The notes: generated by a model from the letters alone, not told the origin. A DNA stretch of 64,000 bases from Oscillospiraceae bacterium (GCA_017848115.1 JAGAKZ010000027.1:21468-85467), one strand, 5' to 3'. Shown: positions 16,071 through 22,234, counted from the first letter of the stretch. Numbers and translations are program-made.

Positions 16071-16334
16071 TTAAGTTCCGGATATGGTAGGAATGAACGA
16101 CTTAACACGCATACATACAGCCCAGAACATTCTAAAAGATATGATAAGTAGTTTGATTTCAAAGAGAGCCAAAATAGGAGCAACAGGGATAAAAAAAGCA
16201 ACACCGTTAAGAAAGTCGCTTGCATTGTCAAGGAATTCTGTTGAAAGTACAAAGTCAAGTTCCGGAAGAAGATTGATTATATTAAGTGCAACAGTCAATA
16301 TTGCAGAAATCAAGAAGAGTAAAACGGATAACAT
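16071..16334 (-). CDS. Multi-spanning small membrane protein (pVI-like)
   Basis: 87 residues with an N-terminal helix (about 2-24) and a long hydrophobic stretch (about 43-76). AAGGAGG precedes the ATG; only one base separates it from the stop of the adsorption-protein gene. The place between pIII-like and Zot genes is where pVI is encoded in Ff and other inoviruses. pVI role is inferred from synteny and topology. Confidence 0.7.
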   Translation of the reverse strand: MLSVLLFLISAILTVALNIINLLPELDFVLSTEFLDNASDFLNGVAFFIPVAPILALFEIKLLIISFRMFWAVCMRVKSFIPTISGT

Positions 16335-16336
16335 AA

Positions 16337-18289
16337 TTATTCCTCCTTCTGAGAATGAGCGTCAAAAGCATTTCTGACATCTGAAACGTTACCGATCAGA
16401 GTCGGGATTGACTTCAAGAGCGAAAGTAAATATGTAGAGTATAGAATGAATGTGATAATAACGTGTATCTTTGTTCTATGTTTTGCATAGAAACGAAAAT
16501 CAAAGATCTCTATGTCCTGACCGCCTACTGTTACTGTCCATCCTTCGGGAATATCTCCGGAGTAAGAAGCATCATCAAGATAAGATGTATCGGCATGGTC
16601 GAACTGTTCGAGCAAAGAGCGAACAGCGACATGCTCACCTGAATCAGATAATGCGGAAGTATTAAGAGCCAGAGTCTGAACGTCACCGGACCCGACAGAA
16701 CCGGGAGCAGTATAATAAGCGAATGTTTCTCCGTCACCGTTTACATCAAGACCGCACTTCTCAAAAAAATCGTCGTTAAACAGACTCGATAGCTGAGAAT
16801 AAACAGGAACTTTATTGTTAATAGCGTCAGAGAAGTTAGTGTGCCATTCATCGAAAAAGAGATCGACTTCATCTTTTTTAGTTTCAGGAATTTCGATTTC
16901 AATATTAGTGCTGGAGCCGACATTGCCCAGAGCTTCGATGATTAAATTTATTGGTTCAATAAAAACGTTATAAGCAGAATCAGCAAAAGAGTCAGGTAGC
17001 AGAGTGATATAGTTAAGAAGTCTGTTAAAATCAATAAGGATAGAATCAAAATAAGTTTGAATATAACTAAACTTTGATGCAATAAGATCAGGCAAAGAAG
17101 AAATTGACCTGAGAATCTCACGAAGCAAAGAAGTATAGACATCATCTTCTTCTGTATCGGTTACATAAGTGTAATCTTTATTTCCGTCATCATCTTCCTG
17201 GAGGTGTCCAGGCCAATAAGCATGATCATATTGCACCTTATGCCCTTCCATCATATCGACATAACGCTTATATTCAATATATAGATTATCTATGCAGTTA
17301 CAAACAGATGATATCAAAGATATATCAATATCTAAAACATTAATGTTAGCAATAAGCTTTGGTAAACCTAGAAGCATTCTAACCGGACTAGTTCCATATT
17401 TGCTCCACCACTCCACAAGATATTTAATTTTGTCTTGAGCAACATTAAGCCCACATTCTGCAATGTCTTCATAACGTTTGTTTTCAATAATCCATTCAGT
17501 AAATGAATCAATATCTACATCAACAATGATACCGGAAGGAGGTACTAAATTTATATTTGGATTTAAATCAACATCTGGAACAGTTGAATTATCCTTATTC
17601 TCTAAGCGATAATAATCTAAATCATATGAATTATAATTAGTTGCTGATACTGTTTTAAAATATTCTGTGTCGAAAATATCATACGGAGATTCTAGCCCTA
17701 AATAATTGTAAACAGCATAAGTAAAAATAAAACGTTCTACAAAACCAGTAGTATTTGATTCTCGAAATACTATGATTATGTCACCATCAACAACATTTTT
17801 CATAACACTTGCATTCGATAAATCATACGAAGTATTATAAACAGTACGAGATGAATAACTAGTAAAAGGATAATAAGAAGAAGAACCGGAAAAGTTAGTA
17901 TAATATTTATAATCAGGACCGCCAATAGAATAATACTTTGGCATAACAACAACACCATAAGCTATAGTACTTGATTTAATTTCTTCTGTTATAACACCAC
18001 CACTTGAAGATGTATACAAATAATAATAAGTAGCCGGTTGACCAAGGCTAGCAATTATAGTATTATCAAAATCTTCGATACTAGAGTTTTGAGATAAATT
18101 ATAAATGTTTTGCAAGTCATTACTTGAATAATCAACAGAAGATACAAAACCCATTTGAAGAAGTTCCTCAACAGTAAAAGCTGTCTTTGTTTCTGTAGTT
18201 TCTTCTGCCGACACCAGATCCGGAACTGGAACGAAGACGGTGAACATGATCATGACCGCCAGGAAAAAGGAAAGTATGCGTTTTTTCAT
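16337..18289 (-). CDS. Secreted adsorption/minor coat protein (pIII-like)
   Basis: 650 residues. Signal peptide (MKKRILSFFLAVMIMF..., cleavage near VSA, 28). A long Ser/Tyr/Thr-rich extracellular region, a central helical amphipathic part (about 380-480), and a single C-terminal transmembrane helix (about 610-632) with a short charged tail. This is the topology of inovirus pIII, which caps the virion, binds the host receptor and releases the particle from the membrane. The gene comes after a terminator behind the coat gene and directly before the pVI-like gene. No sequence match to Ff pIII is claimed. Confidence 0.78.
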   Translation of the reverse strand: MKKRILSFFLAVMIMFTVFVPVPDLVSAEETTETKTAFTVEELLQMGFVSSVDYSSNDLQNIYNLSQNSSIEDFDNTIIASLGQPATYYYLYTSSSGGVITEEIKSSTIAYGVVVMPKYYSIGGPDYKYYTNFSGSSSYYPFTSYSSRTVYNTSYDLSNASVMKNVVDGDIIIVFRESNTTGFVERFIFTYAVYNYLGLESPYDIFDTEYFKTVSATNYNSYDLDYYRLENKDNSTVPDVDLNPNINLVPPSGIIVDVDIDSFTEWIIENKRYEDIAECGLNVAQDKIKYLVEWWSKYGTSPVRMLLGLPKLIANINVLDIDISLISSVCNCIDNLYIEYKRYVDMMEGHKVQYDHAYWPGHLQEDDDGNKDYTYVTDTEEDDVYTSLLREILRSISSLPDLIASKFSYIQTYFDSILIDFNRLLNYITLLPDSFADSAYNVFIEPINLIIEALGNVGSSTNIEIEIPETKKDEVDLFFDEWHTNFSDAINNKVPVYSQLSSLFNDDFFEKCGLDVNGDGETFAYYTAPGSVGSGDVQTLALNTSALSDSGEHVAVRSLLEQFDHADTSYLDDASYSGDIPEGWTVTVGGQDIEIFDFRFYAKHRTKIHVIITFILYSTYLLSLLKSIPTLIGNVSDVRNAFDAHSQKEE

Positions 18290-18308
18290 AAAATCACCTC
18301 ATTTTTAT

Positions 18309-18347
18309 AAAAAAAATAAGACGTAGTGCCTTATAAACTACGTCTTA
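18309..18347 (-). terminator. Terminator between coat and adsorption genes
   Basis: Ten-bp perfect stem (18317-18326 with 18338-18347) followed on the minus strand by a long T run. Partial termination here would give high coat and low pIII expression, as the terminator after gene VIII does in Ff phages. Confidence 0.85.
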
Positions 18348-18381
18348 GCGGTGCAGTCCATAAATGCTGCATCGGAAATTA

Positions 18382-18564
18382 TTAAGCTCCACGAACCATT
18401 GAAAGCACCCAACCGATAGCTTTTCTTATAGCTGTTACGCCGAAGATAGCCGGGAATACGGTAGGAATGAGAGCAACAATTGCGGAATAGATAACGGTAT
18501 AGTCAACATCTTTAAGGTTTGTAACCAGAGTGTCAACAAGAGTTACTGTTACATCTCCATCCAT
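18382..18564 (-). CDS. Candidate major coat protein (pVIII-like, 60 aa)
   Basis: The ATG at 18564 has GGAGGTG eight bases upstream, the best ribosome site in the phage. Acidic N-terminus (MDGDVTVTLVD), amphipathic stretch, one hydrophobic helix (YSAIVALIPTVFPAIFGV), basic C-terminus (IRKAIGWVLSMVRGA): the charge pattern of inovirus major coat proteins, with basic residues facing the ssDNA. There is no cleavable signal peptide. A terminator follows and the adsorption gene is next. A related segment is found in the 77-aa protein at 12578. Confidence 0.78.
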   Translation of the reverse strand: MDGDVTVTLVDTLVTNLKDVDYTVIYSAIVALIPTVFPAIFGVTAIRKAIGWVLSMVRGA

Positions 18565-18577
18565 GCTTAACACCTCC

Positions 18578-18826
18578 TTATCCGAAAAATGTTTTTATAA
18601 TATACCTGCAGAGTAAGCAGGTTATTATGACTATTGTTATACCGAGATTGTAAAACATCATAGTTTCTATGTTTTTTACCGATTGCTCTAGAGCCGGAGA
18701 GTCCGTTACAGTTGTGGTTGTTTCCAAGGTGGTCGAATCTTCCGGAGCTGTAGTTGCTTCCGGCTCAGTTACAATTATTTCGCTTAATTCTGTCTCGGTT
18801 ACAGAAATCGTTGTTTCATCAGGCAT
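18578..18826 (-). CDS. Small bitopic membrane protein (82 aa; pVII/pIX position)
   Basis: An acidic Thr/Glu-rich N-terminal half with TTTT runs, then one transmembrane helix (about 58-78) and a very short tail. Its ATG overlaps the TAA of the preceding gene (TAATG), so translation is coupled. Position between the ssDNA-binding candidate and the coat gene matches Ff genes VII/IX; function is inferred from that only. Confidence 0.65.
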   Translation of the reverse strand: MPDETTISVTETELSEIIVTEPEATTAPEDSTTLETTTTVTDSPALEQSVKNIETMMFYNLGITIVIITCLLCRYIIKTFFG

Positions 18827-19179
18827 TATTTTTTATGATCTGATGAAGGAGGATTATTTGAAATAGGTTCAAGATCTTTTGGTCTTACACCTACCAAGAC
18901 AACTTTGTTATCACTTGGAACGTAAAGCAAGTCTACTTCCTTATCAACTAACTGCATATAGTTCTTGTATTCTATGCCGGTGAAGTTCTCGAAGTCTTCC
19001 TTCTTAACCTTGACTACTTCTGCAGAAAGTCCGTATGTTTCGGGAACATTGTTTGATACGATTGAAAGTCTGACATAATCCCAGACTACTTCTCTACCGT
19101 CTTCGGCAGTCATTGCGCCTTCTTTTCTTCGTGCGCCAATTACTTTTGTAAATGGTTTTGGATGTTCTCTTGTTGGCAT
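18826..19179 (-). CDS. Candidate ssDNA-binding protein (pV position)
   Basis: 117 residues, soluble, with alternating hydrophobic strands (VVWDYVRLSIVS, SAEVVKV, EVDLLYVPSDNKVVLVGV) and basic N-terminus, compatible with a small OB-like beta barrel. In Ff phages gene V sits at this place, coating the viral strand before packaging. No sequence match to pV could be seen. Ribosome site AGAGGT; the downstream ATG overlaps its stop. Confidence 0.55.
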   Translation of the reverse strand: MPTREHPKPFTKVIGARRKEGAMTAEDGREVVWDYVRLSIVSNNVPETYGLSAEVVKVKKEDFENFTGIEYKNYMQLVDKEVDLLYVPSDNKVVLVGVRPKDLEPISNNPPSSDHKK

Positions 19180-19196
19180 TTTAATAACCTCTTTTC

Positions 19197-19421
19197 TTAG
19201 TCTTCATTGTGAATTCGTTTGAGTTCTTCCTGTAGTAAATCACATTGTTTTGTTATTCTTTCATTTTCAATTGTTAATTGTACATTTTCACGTTGAAGTG
19301 ATTCTACAGTCTTTTTCATTTTCTTGTTGCCTGAAATAAGTATGAGTGCATGTACTGCCCAGCAAGCGCTTATTACATACAGCCATACATGACTTAAAAT
19401 TAAGTCGATTAACTCTTTCAT
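19197..19421 (-). CDS. Small TM plus coiled-coil protein (74 aa)
   Basis: The ATG at 19421 is chosen because GGAGG lies eight bases upstream; an ATG at 19436 has no ribosome site. One hydrophobic helix (about 5-28) is followed by a Lys/Glu-rich coiled coil (ENERITKQCDLLQEELKR). First gene of the leftward structural operon. Function unknown; spanin/pVII-like roles cannot be separated. Confidence 0.6.
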   Translation of the reverse strand: MKELIDLILSHVWLYVISACWAVHALILISGNKKMKKTVESLQRENVQLTIENERITKQCDLLQEELKRIHNED

Positions 19422-19493
19422 TGTGTCAGCCTCCATTTTTTTTATTTTTTGTAGCCCTGTTGGGCGGTCGGCGTGTAGCTATTACAAGCCGAC

Positions 19494-19522
19494 ACAATAC
19501 AAAAGTTTATGATAAGCGTCAG
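19494..19522 (-). promoter_or_regulatory. Possible structural-operon promoter
   Basis: Minus strand CTGACG (19517-19522), 17 nt, TATTGT (19494-19499), about 75 bases before the first structural gene; a GTCGGC/GCCGAC hairpin lies in the leader (about 19467-19495). Weak match. The stronger repressor-controlled promoter at 20318-20346 reads in the same direction. Confidence 0.35.
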
Positions 19523-19547
19523 GCTAATAACGCTGTATCACCGTGTT

Positions 19548-19576
19548 TTGACTTCTCCCGACTTCTGATGTATAAT
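19548..19576 (+). promoter_or_regulatory. Promoter of the first hydrophobic-peptide unit
   Basis: TTGACT (19548-19553), 17 nt, TATAAT (19571-19576). Confidence 0.75.
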
Positions 19577-19616
19577 ATATTTGTCAAATCATTAAACACA
19601 AAAAGTAGGTGAAAAG

Positions 19617-19680
19617 ATGACTGTAACTTATTAAGCTTTTTGTTAGTTGCTTGTATATCCTTCAGTATGTACAGTACAAA
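19617..19680 (+). pseudogene. Decayed third copy of the hydrophobic-peptide gene (leader ORF MTVTY)
   Basis: AGTAGGTGAAAAG then ATG-ACT-GTA-ACT-TAT-TAA gives a five-residue reading frame. The bases after it (GCTTTTTGTTAGTTGCTTG) align with the GCACTTTTCTTAGTTGCTG of the peptide gene at 19997, so this looks like a broken copy. It could still act as a leader peptide. Confidence 0.5.
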
Positions 19681-19707
19681 TATTAAATATGAAAGGTGGT
19701 GATCCAA

Positions 19708-19866
19708 ATGAAAAAATGGTTTTCAATACTTTCAGTAGCTGTTATTATTACATTTGCTTTATGCGGTATTAATAGCGCTTTTGAAGTTGCTCTAAAAAGC
19801 CTTATACCTATTTGTATTTGTGGTTTTATTGATGATCATAAGGCAAATAATAATAAAATTATTTAA
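19708..19866 (+). CDS. Hydrophobic peptide A (52 aa)
   Basis: GAAAGGTGGTGA precedes the ATG. Sequence starts MKKWFSILSVAVIITFALCG and continues with INSAFEV, then a second hydrophobic patch and IDDHK near the C-terminus: one or two short membrane segments. Paralogue of the peptide at 19997 (shared MKK, LCGINSA/FCGIQSA and GFIDDH/AFFDKH). Own promoter upstream (19548-19576) and hairpin downstream. It is on the opposite strand to, and upstream of, the phage structural operon. Coat, toxin-like or superinfection-exclusion functions are all open. Confidence 0.65.
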   Translation: MKKWFSILSVAVIITFALCGINSAFEVALKSLIPICICGFIDDHKANNNKII

Positions 19867-19873
19867 TTTTTTT

Positions 19874-19919
19874 CCCTCAGAGCTGTGGTTGTATCCGTCT
19901 CAGTTCCGGGGGATTTTTT
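19874..19919 (+). terminator. Terminator after peptide A
   Basis: CCCTCAGAGCTG pairs with CAGTTCCGGGGG across a 15-base loop (including G-U pairs), then a run of six T. The 3' half is nearly identical to the terminator after peptide B. Confidence 0.7.
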
Positions 19920-19936
19920 CACCTTGGGAGAAGTCG

Positions 19937-19965
19937 TTGAGTTCCAATGCTCTTTGTGCTATAAT
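19937..19965 (+). promoter_or_regulatory. Promoter of hydrophobic peptide B
   Basis: TTGAGT (19937-19942), 17 nt, TATAAT (19960-19965), with a consensus AAAGGAGGTG ribosome site following. Confidence 0.75.
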
Positions 19966-19996
19966 GAAAATATGTATATCCAAAGGAGGTGAAAAA

Positions 19997-20149
19997 ATGA
20001 AAAAATACTTACAGGCACTTTTCTTAGTTGCTGTAATTACTCTGTACTTCTGCGGAATTCAGAGTGCTATTGTAACCGTCGCAAAGTGTACAATATTAGC
20101 TTTTATCTGTGCTTTCTTCGATAAGCACACTAGAAAAGGTGCTGTTTAA
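19997..20149 (+). CDS. Hydrophobic peptide B (50 aa)
   Basis: The ATG at 19997 has a near-perfect AAAGGAGGTG six bases before it. Starts MKKYLQALFLVAVITLYFCG, then IQSAIVTVAK, a second hydrophobic segment and FDKHTRKGAV. Paralogue of peptide A in the same orientation, about 130 bp downstream, with independent promoter and terminator. Strong expression signals for a tiny membrane peptide in a phage control region are unusual. Function not known. Confidence 0.7.
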   Translation: MKKYLQALFLVAVITLYFCGIQSAIVTVAKCTILAFICAFFDKHTRKGAV

Positions 20150-20156
20150 TTCCTAT

Positions 20157-20191
20157 CCCCTGGAACTGTTTCAGTTCCGGGGGCTTTTTTT
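20157..20191 (+). terminator. Terminator after peptide B
   Basis: CCCCTGGAACTG-TTT-CAGTTCCGGGGG (12-bp stem with one G-U), then seven T. Confidence 0.9.
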
Positions 20192-20235
20192 CACCAAGAT
20201 TTCATTATCAAAGAGCTTGGAACAGGAACGTGAAC

Positions 20236-20285
20236 GATCAGCTACTCTGTTTGAACCGTATTCAGTTCGGTGCTGATCTGTTTTT
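20236..20285 (+). terminator. Second terminator/structured leader
   Basis: GATCAGC (20236-20242) pairs with GCTGATC (20272-20278), with inner ACCG/CGGT pairing, followed by TGTTTTT. It lies between the peptide units and the repressor control region; on the minus strand it would be in the leader of the phage lytic transcript. Confidence 0.6.
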
Positions 20286-20287
20286 CA

Positions 20288-20373
20288 GTTGTTCACATGT
20301 GAACAACTTACAAGTACATTATAATTCATATATGAATATATGTCAACAGCAAATCATTCACATATGATATAAT
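20288..20373. promoter_or_regulatory. Phage switch: operators and divergent promoters
   Basis: Leftward promoter on the minus strand: TTGACA (20341-20346), 17 nt, TATAAT (20318-20323). Rightward -10 TATAAT at 20368-20373 for the repressor. Three related dyads: a perfect 20-bp palindrome at 20288-20307 (core TTCACATGTGAA), TTCATATATGAA filling the leftward spacer (20325-20336), and TTCACATATGAT overlapping the rightward -10. Repressor binding at the second would block the leftward promoter, which points toward the structural operon. Confidence 0.75.
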
Positions 20374-20408
20374 TTGTTAAAAGCACACAAAAAAGAGGTA
20401 TGAATTTT

Positions 20409-20762
20409 ATGTACTATAGATTAAAAGATTTAAGAGAAGATAAAGATCTAAGCCAAGAAGAAGTTGGGAAAGTTATAAACACATCAGCATGCTATTACGG
20501 AGCGTATGAGAATGGGAAAAGAGATATCCCTCTTCAAAGAGCCGTACAACTTGCAGAATTTTATAATGTTTCTCTTGATTACTTGGCAGATTTGAGTGAT
20601 GATAAGGGCGGAAACCACTGCAATTTCCTTGATTCACGAGAGAAAGAGCTGATCCAGAACTGGAGAAAGATTTCTGTTAAGCAACAAAACAGGATCCTTG
20701 ATGAAATCGAGGATTACCTCGAAGAACCGCCCAGGACAACCGCAAAAAAATCCGTTATCTGA
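20409..20762 (+). CDS. XRE-family repressor (phage cI-like)
   Basis: The ATG at 20409 is used because the AGAGG ribosome site abuts the upstream ATG at 20400 too closely (117 residues). N-terminal HTH (LRED...LSQEEVGKVINTSACYYGAYENGKRDIPLQRAVQLAEFYNVSLDYL, about 5-60) followed by a helical C-terminal dimerisation part. No LexA-type autoprotease domain, so release from lysogeny would need another signal. It is divergent from the leftward phage promoter. Confidence 0.85.
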   Translation: MYYRLKDLREDKDLSQEEVGKVINTSACYYGAYENGKRDIPLQRAVQLAEFYNVSLDYLADLSDDKGGNHCNFLDSREKELIQNWRKISVKQQNRILDEIEDYLEEPPRTTAKKSVI

Positions 20763-20799
20763 GGTTCAGTTTTTCTTGAAAAAAATTTGTCTGCGACAA

Positions 20800-20995
20800 G
20801 TTTTTTTAAACAAGCAAGCTTGTTTTTATTTGCTTTTGTTATTTTTTGTTGTCTGATTATTTTAATTCTTGTTTTATTGTTTGTTTTGGTTATATTTGTC
20901 ATACGTTTGGTTTTATTTGTTTTTTGTCGTTTCGTTTTACTTTTCATTTTTTCAGTTTTCGTTTTGGTTTTACGTTTATTTTGGAAAAAAGCTTG
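20800..20995. other. T/G-rich low-complexity tract
   Basis: About 190 bases in which the + strand is almost only T and G with recurrent GTTTT/TTTTG units (minus strand A/C-rich AAAAC units). An open frame on the minus strand here is Lys/Thr/Asn-rich and has no ribosome site, so it is taken as a by-product of the base bias. Start of the phage gene-free region, just after the repressor stop. Confidence 0.6.
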
Positions 20996-21037
20996 CCTGC
21001 AAGCAGTCAACTTTTTCTTTCGGTCTCCGACCGACCA

Positions 21038-21108
21038 AAAACCATCCTAAGATGGTTTCTGGACTTCCTTTCGCTCTGCGGAGCGACCAAAGGCCTTAAG
21101 GCCTCTGG
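21038..21108. repeat. Three consecutive perfect hairpins
   Basis: AAACCATC-CTAA-GATGGTTT (21039-21058), TCGCTC-TGCG-GAGCGA (21071-21086), and the palindrome AGGCCTTAAGGCCT (21091-21104) extended by CCA/TGG. None has a T run suited to termination. Tandem hairpins in a gene-free region are how inovirus origins and packaging signals look. Confidence 0.7.
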
Positions 21109-21218
21109 ACTCAGCACAGCAACTATTCTTTTTTCATCTTCTAAGGCAGTATCTACGCAATTTTTAAGTTTGTAGGTTTATGCTTGTCTCTCTCCCCACC
21201 CGCCCGCCGGTTTTTTTG

Positions 21219-21588
21219 GTATCAATTAACTACGCTTGGGACGGGATGAGAAATAATAAACCACTGGCGTGGGTACTGGTGTAGAAAAAATTTTCCCCTC
21301 CGGGGCTTGACATCAGGAACCGAGAGCCGATATTTTCGGCAGTCGTGGCAGGGGGTCCCCTTACTGACTTCTACCAATTCGGGCTTTTCTTTTGTTGTCC
21401 GGACTGTTTTGTTATTCTTTTCAGTCAGTGTTATGGGGACGCCTGCCGGCAACGAGCCTATATCGGCTCAACCTAATGTAAAGCCCTGCCCTACGGCTCC
21501 GGGGAAATTTTTTTCAGGCGTGGTTATGGGAGTGGTTTATTATTTCTCGGTGATGTTCTGGAAGATGGGACGCTCCGTTAATTGATAC
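21219..21588. repeat. Giant nested inverted repeat (about 370 nt)
   Basis: Successive arms pair from outside in: 21219-21230 with 21577-21588 (12/12 bp), 21248-21265 with 21531-21548 (18/18), 21285-21298 with 21501-21514 (13/14), 21324-21333 with 21460-21469 (10/10), 21347-21352 with 21442-21447 and 21355-21360 with 21435-21440, 21363-21369 with 21423-21429. On the + strand TTGTTTTTT follows the closing arm, as in a terminator. Higher GC than the flanks, no convincing gene. Confidence 0.8.
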
Positions 21589-21713
21589 TTGTTTTTTGGT
21601 CAGAGCATAAAAATTGCTGATACTGGTTTGTTATATTGCTGATGAGCGTTTGAGTTGTGCAAAGTGCTGTATCTGAAGTTGTGCATCGATTAATCAGGTT
21701 AAGCAGTTTGCAT
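21589..21713. other. Gene-free spacer
   Basis: 125 bases between the giant inverted repeat and the terminator of the next gene. Holds several TTGCTGAT/GTTGTGCA short repeats but no open frame with a ribosome site. Confidence 0.4.
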
Positions 21714-21742
21714 AAAAAAAGACCCACATGAAACATGTGGGT
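21714..21742 (-). terminator. Terminator of the 64-aa gene
   Basis: Nine-bp stem ACCCACATG/CATGTGGGT with a three-base loop, followed on the minus strand by CTTTTTTT. Confidence 0.9.
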
Positions 21743-21750
21743 AAAAGCGA

Positions 21751-21945
21751 TTAAAGTGAATGTTTGGTTTTATAGTCTTCTCTGCGTTTAAGGCTTTCAA
21801 ATTTATAGCAAAGTTCTGATGTTATATATCTTCTGCGTTCTTCTTGTTCCGGATCTGAATCTGGTGTTATGATGTTGCCGAAGTATCTGATAAGCTGGAC
21901 GAATAATTCAGCTGGAATCTGAACTGTTTTTGATTCAATTTTCAT
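21751..21945 (-). CDS. Small accessory protein (64 aa)
   Basis: ATG at 21945 with AAGGTG upstream. MKIESKTVQIPAELFVQLIRYF...EERRRYITSELCYKFESLKRREDYKTK: the pattern of short proteins (often mislabelled complexin-2) found on Firmicutes plasmids, ICEs and phages. Soluble, helical, charged. No biochemical function known. The leader contains a ten-codon upstream reading frame (21966-21998) with the same ribosome site and a duplicated CCCCTAAAGGGG box. Confidence 0.6.
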   Translation of the reverse strand: MKIESKTVQIPAELFVQLIRYFGNIITPDSDPEQEERRRYITSELCYKFESLKRREDYKTKHSL

Positions 21946-21965
21946 GATTAATGCACCTTCTTTTT

Positions 21966-22095
21966 TTATTTCCCCTTTAGGGGACGGAAATTTTTCATAA
22001 TTAATGCACCTTTTCTGTTTTAAGTTATTCCCCGTTAGCGCAAAAAGAATTCCTATTTTTTCATTTTTTGAATTATTCCCCATTAGGGGACGGAA
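21966..22095 (-). promoter_or_regulatory. Leader with duplicated CCCCTAAxGGGG boxes and upstream mini-ORF
   Basis: On the minus strand TTCCGTCCCCTAATGGGGAA (about 22075-22094) and TTCCGTCCCCTAAAGGGGAA (about 21969-21988) are near-identical, and CTAACGGGGAATAA is a partial third copy. GGTGCATTAATYATGAAAA occurs twice, once for the gene at 21945 and once for an 10-codon frame at 21998. Recent local duplication of a ribosome site, or a regulatory leader. Confidence 0.5.
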
Positions 22096-22103
22096 AAACT
22101 GGT

Positions 22104-22155
22104 AAAATCACACTTTTGCGAAATTAGGAAATTAATTTTTTGCTCTCCTGCTATT
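22104..22155. repeat. Right 52-bp direct repeat, candidate attR
   Basis: Same-orientation partner of 10679-10730 (47/52 identical). Directly beyond it are relics of the small gene found next to the left copy: a ribosome-site-like TTAATGAGATGTGATT and a CAGAAATAG stop, with the gene body missing. Confidence 0.55.
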
Positions 22156-22193
22156 TCTGCTGTAAGTTTTCAAACTTAATCACATCTCATTAA

Positions 22194-22234
22194 TAAAAAA
22201 TATGCGATATCAATAGACATCGCATATTTTTTTA
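22194..22234. terminator. Terminator of the right coiled-coil cassette
   Basis: Stem ATATGCGAT/ATCGCATAT (22200-22208 with 22219-22227), A run on one side and T run on the other, so it can act both ways. Confidence 0.85.

Noticed and set aside
20714-21010. Lys/Thr/Asn-rich 98-codon frame on the minus strand
   Set aside because: It has no ribosome site, overlaps the repressor's 3' end, and its composition only mirrors the T/G bias of the DNA.
21222-21585. Two open frames (76 codons minus, 92 codons plus) inside the giant inverted repeat
   Set aside because: No ribosome site, no recognisable domain, and the nucleotide pairing pattern explains the conservation better than a protein.
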